Assembly: GCA_934102255.1 (NCBI GenBank)
Contig: CAKOSN010000013.1
Location: 1-45,430, forward strand
DNA from: an uncultured Bacilli bacterium
Lineage (GTDB): Bacteria; Bacillota_I; Bacilli_A; RF39; UBA660
Length of the DNA: 45,430 bases
Direction of reading: 5' to 3'
The translations under genes and the position numbers were made by a program. The notes below the pieces were generated by a model that worked only from the letters and a program-made list of their open reading frames with translations, made no database searches and had not been told where the DNA came from. Shown here piece after piece: positions 8,984 through 17,302 of the stretch. Each line of letters starts with the position of its first letter. The stretch's first letter is position 1.

Positions 8984-9009
8984 AAGTATCCCTCCTTTGC
9001 TTCACTCCT

Positions 9010-9042
9010 AAGTATTTTATCATACTTTTAAGTATTTGCAAA
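9010..9042 (-). promoter_or_regulatory. rpmG promoter embedded in AAGTAT/ATACTT repeats
   Basis: Minus strand TTTGCA (9037-9042), 17 bases, TAAAAT (9014-9019) with an extended TG. The -10 and spacer are overlaid by AAGTAT at 9010 and 9030 and its complement ATACTT at 9022. This is an inverted repeat with 6-base arms plus a third copy, and it could be an operator. Confidence 0.55.
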
Positions 9043-10914
9043 CATATAATTAGTTATTTCTTTACTAATTAAGCGTGATAAAGGCGCATTATACTTATAT
9101 TTAGCATTTTCAATAGAAATATTAGGATTCATAATAACCATAGAATACTTAGGATTATCTCTAGGCATAAAAACAGCAAAAGTTGTATTAATCGTTGTTA
9201 TATCTTTACTATAATAACTTTGCGCCGTCCCTGTTTTACCAGCGGCCTTATATTTTTTATCAACATAGTTATTAGCCGTACCACCATTTACTACTTGATA
9301 AAACCCTTCTTTAATTCTTTCAAAAGACTCAGAATCTAAAGGCACTTGATTTAAAATTTTCGCTTCCTTCTTTAATAAAGATAACTTATAACGAATACCA
9401 TTATTTGCTATCGTATTAATATAATTTAAAATTTGTAAAGGGGTATAAGTATCATACTGGCCAATCGCTAAATTAAGATATAAATCACTAGAAATAGTGC
9501 TCCCCTTTATCCCTGTATTTTCTTTAGGAAAATCAATTCCCGTACTACTTCCTAGACCGAACAATGCAAAAACATCACGATATTTATTAAAATCACTTTC
9601 CACTACGGGTAAATCCATATTATATTTATATGTATTACCCGTAAGTTTTATAGCCGTCATAAATTGATAGTAATTACTTGACTGCTTTAAAGCGGTAATA
9701 TCGTCTAAATACCCTAAATCTTTAAATGAACATTTCTTAGGGACATAATGGATTTTAACACAACCGTCTCTTATTTTTTGTCCCTTTAGAATAACATTAT
9801 TTAAATATCCTACCGTATTTGAAGCCCCTTTAATAACTGAACCCACTGTATAACTAGTAAGCATAATATTACTACTAACATCACTAAAAGTATCATCTTT
9901 TATTTTAAGACCACTTATTGCTAAAATACTCCCCGTATTAGGATCACTTATAATACTATAATTAGTATCAAAATAATCCGTGTTTTGCATTTTCTTAACT
10001 TTTAACATATTACTCTTTTGAATACTAATTAGCTTTTCTTCTAAGTCTAAATCAAGATTTAAAACAATGTCTTGGCCTTTCTTACCAGCTTCATAAAGTT
10101 CTAACGAATTATCACTATTTAAAACATATTTATTTCTCGTACCATGTAAAACATCTTCATTGTAAGCCTCTATTCCCGAGACCCCAACTATTGTATCATT
10201 TAAATAACCCTTTTCTTTATAGTAAGCATAATCCTCTTTTCTAATATAACCCGTACTTCCAATAATACTAGGTATAATATTATATATATTTTCTCTTTCA
10301 TATAAATAATTACAAGTTAAACCAGCAATATTATATTCTAATACTTGCATACATAAATTATCACTAACATGCGTTTTTATTATCTTTGTATCATAATAAT
10401 ACCCATTAGTCATTAAATAATAAGTATGAATAGCTATTCTTTCTTTTAAATTATATTTTTTAATTTCACTATCTAATCTACTTAATTTTAAATTATAAAC
10501 AGTATCACTATCTAAACTACGATATTTAATTTTTTCTTTATCCTCTTTTGTCAGTAAATAATCAGTATTCTCTGTTAATAAGTAATATTTTTTTAATTCA
10601 TCACTACTTGCTTCTTCTGTTAAATCTAAAATATTCATTAGTTTACTAGCTAAACTTATTAAATATGTCGTATCAGGATTATTAATTAATCGAAAAGTTA
10701 TAACATTTATCTTTTTATTATCTACTAAAACTTTACCATTTCTATCTAAGATTCTTCCTCTTTCTTCTTTAATATCATAAACATACTTAGTACTAATATT
10801 CTGATATTCTTCTAAGTAATAAGTATTATTTTTAAACCTTAAATCATAAAATCGATAACTATAAAAGCCAAAAACAATTATTACAATTATAAAAAGAATA
10901 ACTTTTTTACGCAT
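9028..10914 (-). CDS. Class B penicillin-binding protein (second, no PASTA)
   Basis: 628 aa transpeptidase anchored by an N-terminal helix (residues 4-20). The PBP dimer domain starts near ERGRILDRNG (51-60). Catalytic motifs are SVIK (Ser359), SSN (412-414) and KTGT (560-563). It lacks C-terminal PASTA repeats, unlike the PBP at 3274. It could be the elongation-type PBP2 or a sporulation PBP; the sequence does not decide. It stands apart from other wall genes, upstream of rpmG. The ATG at 10914 has a GGTGG ribosome site. Confidence 0.88.
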   Translation of the reverse strand: MRKKVILFIIVIIVFGFYSYRFYDLRFKNNTYYLEEYQNISTKYVYDIKEERGRILDRNGKVLVDNKKINVITFRLINNPDTTYLISLASKLMNILDLTEEASSDELKKYYLLTENTDYLLTKEDKEKIKYRSLDSDTVYNLKLSRLDSEIKKYNLKERIAIHTYYLMTNGYYYDTKIIKTHVSDNLCMQVLEYNIAGLTCNYLYERENIYNIIPSIIGSTGYIRKEDYAYYKEKGYLNDTIVGVSGIEAYNEDVLHGTRNKYVLNSDNSLELYEAGKKGQDIVLNLDLDLEEKLISIQKSNMLKVKKMQNTDYFDTNYSIISDPNTGSILAISGLKIKDDTFSDVSSNIMLTSYTVGSVIKGASNTVGYLNNVILKGQKIRDGCVKIHYVPKKCSFKDLGYLDDITALKQSSNYYQFMTAIKLTGNTYKYNMDLPVVESDFNKYRDVFALFGLGSSTGIDFPKENTGIKGSTISSDLYLNLAIGQYDTYTPLQILNYINTIANNGIRYKLSLLKKEAKILNQVPLDSESFERIKEGFYQVVNGGTANNYVDKKYKAAGKTGTAQSYYSKDITTINTTFAVFMPRDNPKYSMVIMNPNISIENAKYKYNAPLSRLISKEITNYMFANT

Positions 10915-10975
10915 AAAACCACCATTATTAGTATAATTAAGACTTCTAAAATCATACTATTTATGGGGTGATATT

Positions 10976-11239
10976 TTGTATAATTTAGTCGAAGGTGTTG
11001 TAAATAAACTTTCTTTAAATGATATTTTTAGTTTTGCTAGTAAAAACAGTGTTAATCTTTCTCAAGATGAAGGTGAATTTATCTTACGTTTTTTAAAAAA
11101 TAATTGGTATTCTTTATTAAAAAATCAAAATATAGAAGTTATAGATAATTATAAGAATAATTTTAGTCCGGAAAACTTTGCAAAAATTAAAGAGTTAGTA
11201 GAATACTATAAAGCTCGTTATGGCAAACTCTTTCGTTAA
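10976..11239 (+). CDS. DUF2624-like small protein (YqfT type)
   Basis: 87 aa, probably cytosolic. The pattern VVNKLSLNDIFSFASK, then a helix, then FSPENFAKIKELVEYY resembles Bacillus YqfT (DUF2624), a short all-helical protein of unknown function. It starts with TTG at 10976; GGGGTG stands 6 bases upstream and the nearby ATG closes after two codons. It is transcribed divergently from the PBP and shares a bidirectional terminator with trxA. Confidence 0.6.
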   Translation: MYNLVEGVVNKLSLNDIFSFASKNSVNLSQDEGEFILRFLKNNWYSLLKNQNIEVIDNYKNNFSPENFAKIKELVEYYKARYGKLFR

Positions 11240-11287
11240 GCATTGTTTTCTAATTAAAAAAGCCATAATTAAAAAAACATAAAAGAA

Positions 11288-11329
11288 AAAAAATGCTACT
11301 AGTAACACTTATTCTAGTAACATTTTTTC
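11288..11329. terminator. Bidirectional terminator between the DUF2624 gene and trxA
   Basis: Arms of about 13 bases (11290-11302 and 11314-11326, one wobble) flanked by A-rich and T-rich tracts. It works for both converging genes. Confidence 0.8.
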
Positions 11330-11340
11330 TTATTATGTTC

Positions 11341-11625
11341 TTATTTTAAAAACTCAGTTAAAGCTTCTTTAGACATAAAGCCAATATTTTTAGCAACTTC
11401 TTTACCGTCTTCAAAAATAATTAAAGTAGGAATGGACATAACGCCAAACTTTCTAGCTATTTCTGGATATTCATCAACATTTACTTTTAAAATATTAGTA
11501 TCCATTGTTTCTAAAACAGCTCCCATCATTTTACATGGTCCACACCAATCAGCGTAAAAATCAACTAAAACACGTCCACTTTTTACTTCTTCATCAAAAT
11601 TATCTTTTTCTAAATATTTAATCAT
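11341..11625 (-). CDS. trxA: Thioredoxin
   Basis: 94 aa cytosolic disulfide reductase, slightly short for the family. The active site WCGPC is preceded by DFYAD. The cis-Pro is in MSIPTL, and the C-terminal half (IIFEDGKEVAKNIGF) is complete. The N-terminal strand is shortened to MIKYLEKDNFDEEV. An AAGGAG site precedes the ATG. It follows cvpA by 53 bases; the rnhC-cvpA-trxA grouping is a contracted version of a known Bacillus neighbourhood. Confidence 0.96.
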   Translation of the reverse strand: MIKYLEKDNFDEEVKSGRVLVDFYADWCGPCKMMGAVLETMDTNILKVNVDEYPEIARKFGVMSIPTLIIFEDGKEVAKNIGFMSKEALTEFLK

Positions 11626-11678
11626 CGTTTACTCCTTCATAATTATATTATCCATTTATTTTACTTTTATAAGTAATC

Positions 11679-12395
11679 TTAGCTATTTTTCTTTAATGAA
11701 TCTATTATATTTTCTGCATTTGGAATATCAATTTTTTTCTTACTTATTAGTTTTTCTGCTTGGTCTTTAGAAATAACATTATACTTAATTAGAATTTCAA
11801 AAGCCTTAGCATTATAACCATCTTTATCATTTTTATAAGTAGTACTTAAACTTAATATTTCATCGATAGCAGCTTTAGGTTCTTTAAACTGTTCGGTTAA
11901 AACTGGGGTATTATTTAAAATATTAGTAGCTAAGCTGGAATCTTTTACTAAAAATGCCGTATTAGAAAAGCAATTTAACATAAAAAGACCAGCAAATATT
12001 ATAACATAATATTCAATAAAGCCAAAGAAAAGTCCTAAAATTTTAGAAAATAATCCAAAGACGATTGTTAAACGCAAGATACTTTCTAAAATGCCACTGG
12101 CAATAACGACTACTTTTAATAAGATTTCTAAAATAGCAAAAACTATTAAAAAAGCAATACCTTCATAAATTAAAACATTAAAAACCGTAACTCCCGCAAG
12201 CTCACCACTAAAATTAAAGAATGGCAAATGCATGTATAAAAATTCCGAAATAGGATTTTTTAATTGAAATGCCAAGAAAATAATTAGAAGCGTTCCTAAA
12301 AACGATACAGCACTTTTAATAACTCCCGCTTTAAAACCAAATACGGCTCCAAACAATAACAGTATAATTATTATTGCATCAATGATACTTACCAT
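11679..12395 (-). CDS. CvpA family membrane protein
   Basis: 238 aa with four predicted membrane helices in residues 1-150, including the family start IIDAIIIILLLFGAVFGF and the GFIEYYVI helix. A soluble C-terminal tail of about 80 residues ends NIIDSLKKNS. CvpA proteins are needed for colicin V export in E. coli, but their general role is unclear. It is divergent from rnhC, with which CvpA (yshB) genes are also linked in Bacillus. The AGAGGAG ribosome site fits the ATG at 12395. Confidence 0.85.
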   Translation of the reverse strand: MVSIIDAIIIILLLFGAVFGFKAGVIKSAVSFLGTLLIIFLAFQLKNPISEFLYMHLPFFNFSGELAGVTVFNVLIYEGIAFLIVFAILEILLKVVVIASGILESILRLTIVFGLFSKILGLFFGFIEYYVIIFAGLFMLNCFSNTAFLVKDSSLATNILNNTPVLTEQFKEPKAAIDEILSLSTTYKNDKDGYNAKAFEILIKYNVISKDQAEKLISKKKIDIPNAENIIDSLKKNS

Positions 12396-12433
12396 AAAAT
12401 CAACTCCTCTACTTTAAGTATATACTAATTAAA

Positions 12434-12462
12434 TTGAAAAAGAAAGGCAAATATGTTAAAAT
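12434..12462 (+). promoter_or_regulatory. Promoter of rnhC
   Basis: TTGAAA (12434-12439), 17 bases, TAAAAT (12457-12462) with an extended TG, 18 bases before the start codon. That leaves a very short leader. Confidence 0.65.
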
Positions 12463-12480
12463 TTTTCTTGGTGATTATTT

Positions 12481-13422
12481 ATGACTATTGTCTTTAAAAT
12501 TAGTGATAACCTTAAAAATATGGTTATTAAATATTATGAAAAGTATATGCCTTTAAAAACGCCTCCTTATGCTGTTTTTCAAGTTAAAAATTATGATACA
12601 ACAATTACTTTATATGAATCAGGCAAGCTAATGTTTCAAGGCTTATCTGCTGATATTGAGGCCTCACTTTGGATAGAACAGGAACGTATTAAAAACCACC
12701 GCTATATAGACATCAGTGGTAAAGAAAAGAAAACTAATACTAATAAAAAAGAGCATTCCACTTATAGCAAATATCATAGCATGGCTACAATCGGTAGTGA
12801 TGAGGTTGGAACAGGCGATTATTTTGGCCCTATCGTTGTCAGTGCTACTTACGTATCTAAAGAAAATATTGATTTTCTAACTGATTTAGGTGTTCGTGAT
12901 AGTAAAAAGATTACTGATGAAAAAATTATTGAAATAGCCCCTGCTATTATTAAAAGAATACCCTATGTAACTTATATCTTAGATAATGATTCTTATAATA
13001 AACTACCTTCAGAAGATAAAAATATGAATAAAATCAAGGCTATTTTACATAATAAAGTTTTAGTTTCTTTAATTAAAAAAGACAACTATGCTTACGACGC
13101 CATCGTTATTGACCAATTTGTTTATCCAAAGAAATTTTATGAACATATTAGTAATGCTAAAGAAAAAATAAGTAATGTTACTTTTATGACAAAAGCCGAA
13201 GACCAAGTCTTCTCAGTTGCTTGTGCTTCGATTATAAGTCGTTATATTTTCTTAAAAGAAATGAAAAGAATAAGTAATGAAATCGGTACTCCAGTTATCT
13301 TAGGAGCTAGTGATAAAGTTGACTTATTAGCTAAGAAAATTCTTGATACTAAAGGTGAAGGCTTCTTAAAACATTATGTTAAATGGAACTTTAAAAACAC
13401 AGAAAAAATTAAAAATCTATAA
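12481..13422 (+). CDS. rnhC: Ribonuclease HIII
   Basis: 313 aa. Cleaves the RNA strand of RNA-DNA hybrids. The N-terminal ~85 residues form the TBP-like substrate-binding domain that marks RNase HIII. The catalytic domain opens with GSDEVGTGDYFGP (first acidic pair Asp107-Glu108), and later acidic residues lie in VIDQF and KAEDQVF. ASIISRY and GASDKVD complete the family signature. The start at 12481 has a GGTG ribosome site and sits close to a good promoter. It ends at a hairpin shared with the convergent TPR gene. Confidence 0.95.
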   Translation: MTIVFKISDNLKNMVIKYYEKYMPLKTPPYAVFQVKNYDTTITLYESGKLMFQGLSADIEASLWIEQERIKNHRYIDISGKEKKTNTNKKEHSTYSKYHSMATIGSDEVGTGDYFGPIVVSATYVSKENIDFLTDLGVRDSKKITDEKIIEIAPAIIKRIPYVTYILDNDSYNKLPSEDKNMNKIKAILHNKVLVSLIKKDNYAYDAIVIDQFVYPKKFYEHISNAKEKISNVTFMTKAEDQVFSVACASIISRYIFLKEMKRISNEIGTPVILGASDKVDLLAKKILDTKGEGFLKHYVKWNFKNTEKIKNL

Positions 13423-13435
13423 CTGATACTAAAAA

Positions 13436-13473
13436 AATGCTACTTACTAGAAAAATAGGAGTAGCACTTTTTA
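13436..13473. terminator. Bidirectional terminator between rnhC and the TPR gene
   Basis: TGCTACT (13438-13444) pairs with AGTAGCA (13460-13466), with A-rich and T-rich flanks in both directions. Confidence 0.75.
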
Positions 13474-13483
13474 ATTTATTTAA

Positions 13484-14890
13484 TTATTTAAACAAGTTTT
13501 TAATTAATGTTTTTTGATTTGCAAATATATCTTTTTTAGAAAAAGCTTCTATTTGTTCTTTAGTAGCAATTTTAATTTCAATAATTTCTTTTGTATCTTT
13601 TAAAGTGGTTACAATAAGGTATTTATCTTTAAAGGCTTTACTATTATTAGGTTTAAGATAATAAGAATCGTAGTAGCCGCCACAAAAATCTGGAGCTTGT
13701 TCTAGAATTCTTTCTTCTAAATTTTCTTCAAAAATAGTATAAGCATCTAAATAATCGTCAAAAGAAAGATTATAAATATAAACAGCTTTATCATAAATAT
13801 CAAACATATTAGGTGAAATAATGGCATTTTCTCTATCACTTAAATCATTATAATTTAGCCTTTCAAAGAAAATATTATATTTTTTACTTAGATATATTAA
13901 ATAAGGACGATATTTTACTAATAATTCTTGATTACCAGCAATAGTATTACCAACTGAAATTGCTTTTTCCTCGTCAAAATGAATTGCACTCTTTAAAGCA
14001 TAAAGTAAGGCTACATCAAAGATACTACTAGCTTTCATTGAAGCCATATAAGCCTTGGCATAATCTTTTTTGTAATAATAAATCTTGCCTAAAATGAAAT
14101 TAGCAAAATTACCCTTATATGGCAGTTTAGCAATCGGCTCTAAAGCCACTATTGCTTTATCATACTCACCTATTACAGCATAAAGAATACCTATCTTCTC
14201 CCTAGCATTATTAACTACTTTTTCGCTATGACTCTTTAAATTATTTTGAAAGAAACTAATAGCTACTAAATATCTTTCTTCCCAAACAGCAATATTGCCA
14301 TAGCACTTGTTCATGTCTTCTTTATCTTTTTGGCACTGAACTTCTACTAAGCTAAGCATTTCTTTAGCTTCATCGGTCTTTTTTTGTTTAGTAAGCGACT
14401 TAGTAAGTCCAAAATAGGCAATATTTTGATTACGAGTAAATTTATACTCATCATCATCTAATTTATTAACTTCTAAAATTCTTTTAAAGTAACTTTGGGC
14501 AATATCTTGCATATTCCAAGCATTTTTACTTAAATAATAATTACCTAACTCTGTTAGTAATCTAATATCATTAGGAATATACTCTAAAGCTTTTTTATAA
14601 CAATTAAGCATTTCTCTTTGATTTTTTTGACTTCGATAATAAATACCTAATTCCATGTAAGCTTTACCTTTAAAATCAGTATCGCCATGTAAAATAACAA
14701 AGTTAAAATAAGCCTTTATTTCATTAACTTTTTCCTTTAAAATACCGGCAATTTTACCCAAATAAAAGGCTGCAGTAACTTGTTCTTCTAAAGTACCTTC
14801 CCTATAAATTTTTAAAAATATTTCCTTTGCTTGTGGCAATTCTTTTCTTTGATAAAAACTAATTGCTGTTTGTAAATCCTTATTAACCAT
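13484..14890 (-). CDS. TPR-repeat protein, paralogue A
   Basis: 468 aa with no signal peptide. It is built of tetratricopeptide-like helical pairs from about residue 5 to 300 (for example SFYQRKELPQAKEIF, CYKKALEYIPND, AYFGLTKSLTKQ). A C-terminal non-TPR domain follows, with the shared segment PYLIYLSKKYNIFF and an end like TLIKNLFK. It is a clear paralogue of the next gene upstream, so the pair arose by tandem duplication. The function is unknown; TPRs usually scaffold protein contacts. The frame also opens at TTG 14896, but ATG 14890 is preferred. No ribosome site is directly upstream; AGAAGGGG is about 40 bases away behind a hairpin. Confidence 0.75.
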   Translation of the reverse strand: MVNKDLQTAISFYQRKELPQAKEIFLKIYREGTLEEQVTAAFYLGKIAGILKEKVNEIKAYFNFVILHGDTDFKGKAYMELGIYYRSQKNQREMLNCYKKALEYIPNDIRLLTELGNYYLSKNAWNMQDIAQSYFKRILEVNKLDDDEYKFTRNQNIAYFGLTKSLTKQKKTDEAKEMLSLVEVQCQKDKEDMNKCYGNIAVWEERYLVAISFFQNNLKSHSEKVVNNAREKIGILYAVIGEYDKAIVALEPIAKLPYKGNFANFILGKIYYYKKDYAKAYMASMKASSIFDVALLYALKSAIHFDEEKAISVGNTIAGNQELLVKYRPYLIYLSKKYNIFFERLNYNDLSDRENAIISPNMFDIYDKAVYIYNLSFDDYLDAYTIFEENLEERILEQAPDFCGGYYDSYYLKPNNSKAFKDKYLIVTTLKDTKEIIEIKIATKEQIEAFSKKDIFANQKTLIKNLFK

Positions 14891-14941
14891 ATCCAAATAT
14901 CATCAGTAGCAAAACTTTACTGACTATTCCCCTTCTTTTTA

Positions 14942-14971
14942 ATTATAAACTGATAACTAGACGTAAATCAA
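14942..14971 (-). promoter_or_regulatory. Promoter of TPR gene A
   Basis: Minus strand TTGATT (14966-14971), 18 bases, TATAAT (14942-14947). The leader that follows contains TCAGTA/TACTGA arms just before the start codon. Confidence 0.6.
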
Positions 14972-14977
14972 TATAAA

Positions 14978-16393
14978 CTATTTAAATAATTTACGAACAT
15001 TACTATCATGTTTTAATAAATAAGTTGGTGTTTGTTCATCAAGTTCATTCTTACTTTGTAAAGTAACTTCGATTGGTACTTTTGTACCTTTATATGTTTT
15101 AACTACAAGGTAATCTTTATATTCCCAAGCTAAATAAGGAACATGAATAATATAAACATCACAAAGAATATCAGACATGAAAGAAACATTATCTAAAGAA
15201 TCAGCATTTTCTAAAGATTCTTTAATAATACCATTATAAACATAATCCCAAGTAAATCCTTCTCTATAGTTTAATTGGCCACTGTAAGTCGCTAATGTCT
15301 TTACTCTTGCCTCATCATGGTTTAAAAATTCTAAAGCAAGTTGTGGCATATCATCATAGTTAACACCATCAAAGAAAATATTATGTTTTTTACTTAAATA
15401 AATTAAGTATGGTAAATATTTTTTCTTTGAAACATCAGTTAAAAGTAATCTATTAATAGCATCAACCGCTAAAGCCTCATCATAATGCATAGCACATTTT
15501 AAAGCATTAATTAAATATTCTGGATTACTAAAACTCAAGCTAAAATATAGTTTATAAGCCTCACTATAATTTTTTTCATTTTCATAAATACTAGCCAAAG
15601 TAACACTACCTCCTTTCGTCAACGGTCTTTCTGGATAATTTCTATTTAATTCTATTTTCCCATTAGCAGTATCACCACTAATAGTTTTTACAATGCCAAT
15701 CTTATCTTTAGCTAATTCTCTAATAAAAGCAATATTACTATGCAAACTGTCTTGAAGTTTAGCCGTTGTTTCATCATATTTTTCCTGTTTAAACATTAAG
15801 TTAGCCTTGGCATCAGACTTCTGTTCCCTATCTCTTTTAGTTAATGGGGCAACTTTATCTAAATATTCCCAGAATTTTTTAATATTTCCTCTTCTAAAAT
15901 TAACTTTAGCTAAGCCTAAATAAGCCGCATTCATACTAATTATTTTCTTTCTTAAAGAATTAGAGTACTTAACACAATCCAGTAAACGTAAATAATATTC
16001 CTCTGCTTCATCTAACATATCTAATTTTAAATATAGATTAGCTAAATCAGTTAAAACATATAAATCCGTAGGAATTATTTCTAAACATTCCTTATATAGT
16101 TTGATAGCATCATCAACAAAATTTAAAAAACGACATTTACTAGATAATTCAAAAGTAGCTTGTTCTCTTTGAAAATCATCACCATTTTCACGTACATAAT
16201 CCATATAGTTTTTGGCATCAAAAAAGAACTCACAATCACTTCTAAGTGCTATCTTTCCTAAATAAAGGTTAGCCTCTACTTGTTCATACTCACTACCCTC
16301 CTCACTAGCAATTAATAATTCCATTCTAGCTTCTCTATATTTATGTTTATTATATAAATCAATTCCTTTATTTAAGGCACTGTCTTTCTTCAT
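14978..16393 (-). CDS. TPR-repeat protein, paralogue B
   Basis: 471 aa, same architecture as its neighbour. TPR-like units span about residues 5-300 (DLYNKHKYREARMEL, LYKECLEIIPTD, NLYLKLDMLDEAEEYY). A C-terminal region follows with PYLIYLSKKHNIFF and the same end type (NVRKLFK). It is well diverged from paralogue A outside these segments. A GGAG site 9 bases before the ATG and a TTGACA promoter make the start secure. No partner gene is evident. Confidence 0.78.
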   Translation of the reverse strand: MKKDSALNKGIDLYNKHKYREARMELLIASEEGSEYEQVEANLYLGKIALRSDCEFFFDAKNYMDYVRENGDDFQREQATFELSSKCRFLNFVDDAIKLYKECLEIIPTDLYVLTDLANLYLKLDMLDEAEEYYLRLLDCVKYSNSLRKKIISMNAAYLGLAKVNFRRGNIKKFWEYLDKVAPLTKRDREQKSDAKANLMFKQEKYDETTAKLQDSLHSNIAFIRELAKDKIGIVKTISGDTANGKIELNRNYPERPLTKGGSVTLASIYENEKNYSEAYKLYFSLSFSNPEYLINALKCAMHYDEALAVDAINRLLLTDVSKKKYLPYLIYLSKKHNIFFDGVNYDDMPQLALEFLNHDEARVKTLATYSGQLNYREGFTWDYVYNGIIKESLENADSLDNVSFMSDILCDVYIIHVPYLAWEYKDYLVVKTYKGTKVPIEVTLQSKNELDEQTPTYLLKHDSNVRKLFK

Positions 16394-16421
16394 TTAAATA
16401 CTCCATTCCATTGGGAACTAT

Positions 16422-16451
16422 AGTATAAATGATAAATATTAGTCTTGTCAA
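16422..16451 (-). promoter_or_regulatory. Promoter of TPR gene B
   Basis: Minus strand TTGACA (16446-16451), 18 bases, TATACT (16422-16427). Confidence 0.65.
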
Positions 16452-16620
16452 TGGCTAAAAACGTTTTTTAATAATTTATGTTTAGTAAATTTTTAAGAAG
16501 TAATCTAAAAGACAATCTTTAACCAATAAGAAAAGAAATAATCCCTTTTACCTTTCTAACTTATCATTTAAATAATTTATATTTAAAAATACAATCGATA
16601 GTTAAATTAGAGATATTTGG

Positions 16621-16649
16621 TCATTAATCCTAATATTTAGCATAAATTA
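16621..16649 (+). promoter_or_regulatory. Candidate mother-cell sigma promoter (sigma-E/sigma-K type) of cotE
   Basis: CATAAATTA at 16641-16649 fits the sigma-K -10 pattern CATAnnnTA and is close to the sigma-E -10. TCATTAA lies 13 bases upstream as a partial sigma-E -35. No good sigma-A site is seen before this gene. CotE is expressed in the mother cell in Bacillus, which fits. AT-rich DNA makes chance matches common. Confidence 0.35.
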
Positions 16650-16670
16650 TTTTAGAAGGGTGAATATATT

Positions 16671-17183
16671 ATGAATTATAAAGAAATTGTTACCAAAGCA
16701 GTTATTGCTAAGGGAAAGAAAAATAGTACAAATAATTATACACTACAAACTGAAGAAACTCCTAATACTATTTTAGGTTGTTGGGTAATTAACCATTCTT
16801 TTAATGGAACTAATTTAGGTAATAAAGTTCTCGTTAATGGTAATTTTGATGTTAATGTTTGGTATTCTTATGATAATGATAGTAAAACAGCTGTTAGTAC
16901 CCAAAAATTTAGTTATACAGATACAATGAGAATGAATGTTGATGAGGCCTCAACTACCAACGAAGTAATTGTCAAAAGTATTCAGCAACCAACCGTTAGC
17001 GATGTTAGTATCAAAGACGGTATTGTTAATTTAAATATCACAAAAGAATTAGGTATTGAAATTGTTGGCGATACTAAAATAAAAGTTCCTGTTGAAGAGT
17101 TAGATGATGATTACATTGAACTTACTGATGATGAAGATACTATTGAATCGGTCGATAAAGTTGATGCAAATTACTTAAAATAA
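16671..17183 (+). CDS. cotE: CotE-like outer spore coat morphogenetic protein
   Basis: 170 aa. It matches Bacillus CotE in order and spacing of its conserved segments: YKEIVTKAVIAKGKK at the N-terminus, ILGCWVINHSF, then FDVNVWYSYDNDSKTAV, then VKSIQQPTV. The acidic C-terminal tail (ELDDDYIELTDDEDTIE) is also shared. In Bacillus CotE assembles the outer coat around the forespore from the mother-cell side. An AAGGGTG ribosome site fixes the start. It is monocistronic with its own terminator. No other coat gene is nearby apart from the YjcZ-like gene 20 kb away. Confidence 0.85.
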   Translation: MNYKEIVTKAVIAKGKKNSTNNYTLQTEETPNTILGCWVINHSFNGTNLGNKVLVNGNFDVNVWYSYDNDSKTAVSTQKFSYTDTMRMNVDEASTTNEVIVKSIQQPTVSDVSIKDGIVNLNITKELGIEIVGDTKIKVPVEELDDDYIELTDDEDTIESVDKVDANYLK

Positions 17184-17215
17184 CATTTGGTTTAAGGCCA
17201 ACTGTTATTTTTTTT
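17182..17215 (+). terminator. cotE terminator
   Basis: Stem AACA-TTGG with CCAA-TGTT (17182-17190 and 17198-17206, one bulged pair), followed by A and a long T tract. Confidence 0.8.
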
Positions 17216-17266
17216 CTTAATTTTTCTAATTTTTTCATAATAAATATAGGCTTAAAAACAGTATTA

Positions 17267-17275
17267 TGGTACAAT
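17267..17275 (+). promoter_or_regulatory. Extended -10 promoter for the 17303 gene
   Basis: TGGTACAAT, an extended -10 element 27 bases before the ATG. The -35 is weak. Confidence 0.45.
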
Positions 17276-17302
17276 AATAGTTAATTGTAGTTAGGAGAAG
17301 AA

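Noticed and set aside
16671..17183. Alternative genetic code (UGA as Trp) suggested by the AT-rich, Mollicutes-like composition
   Set aside because: Conserved Trp positions such as WCGPC in thioredoxin use TGG, and genes such as the kinase at 23863 and the PBP at 3274 end in TGA.
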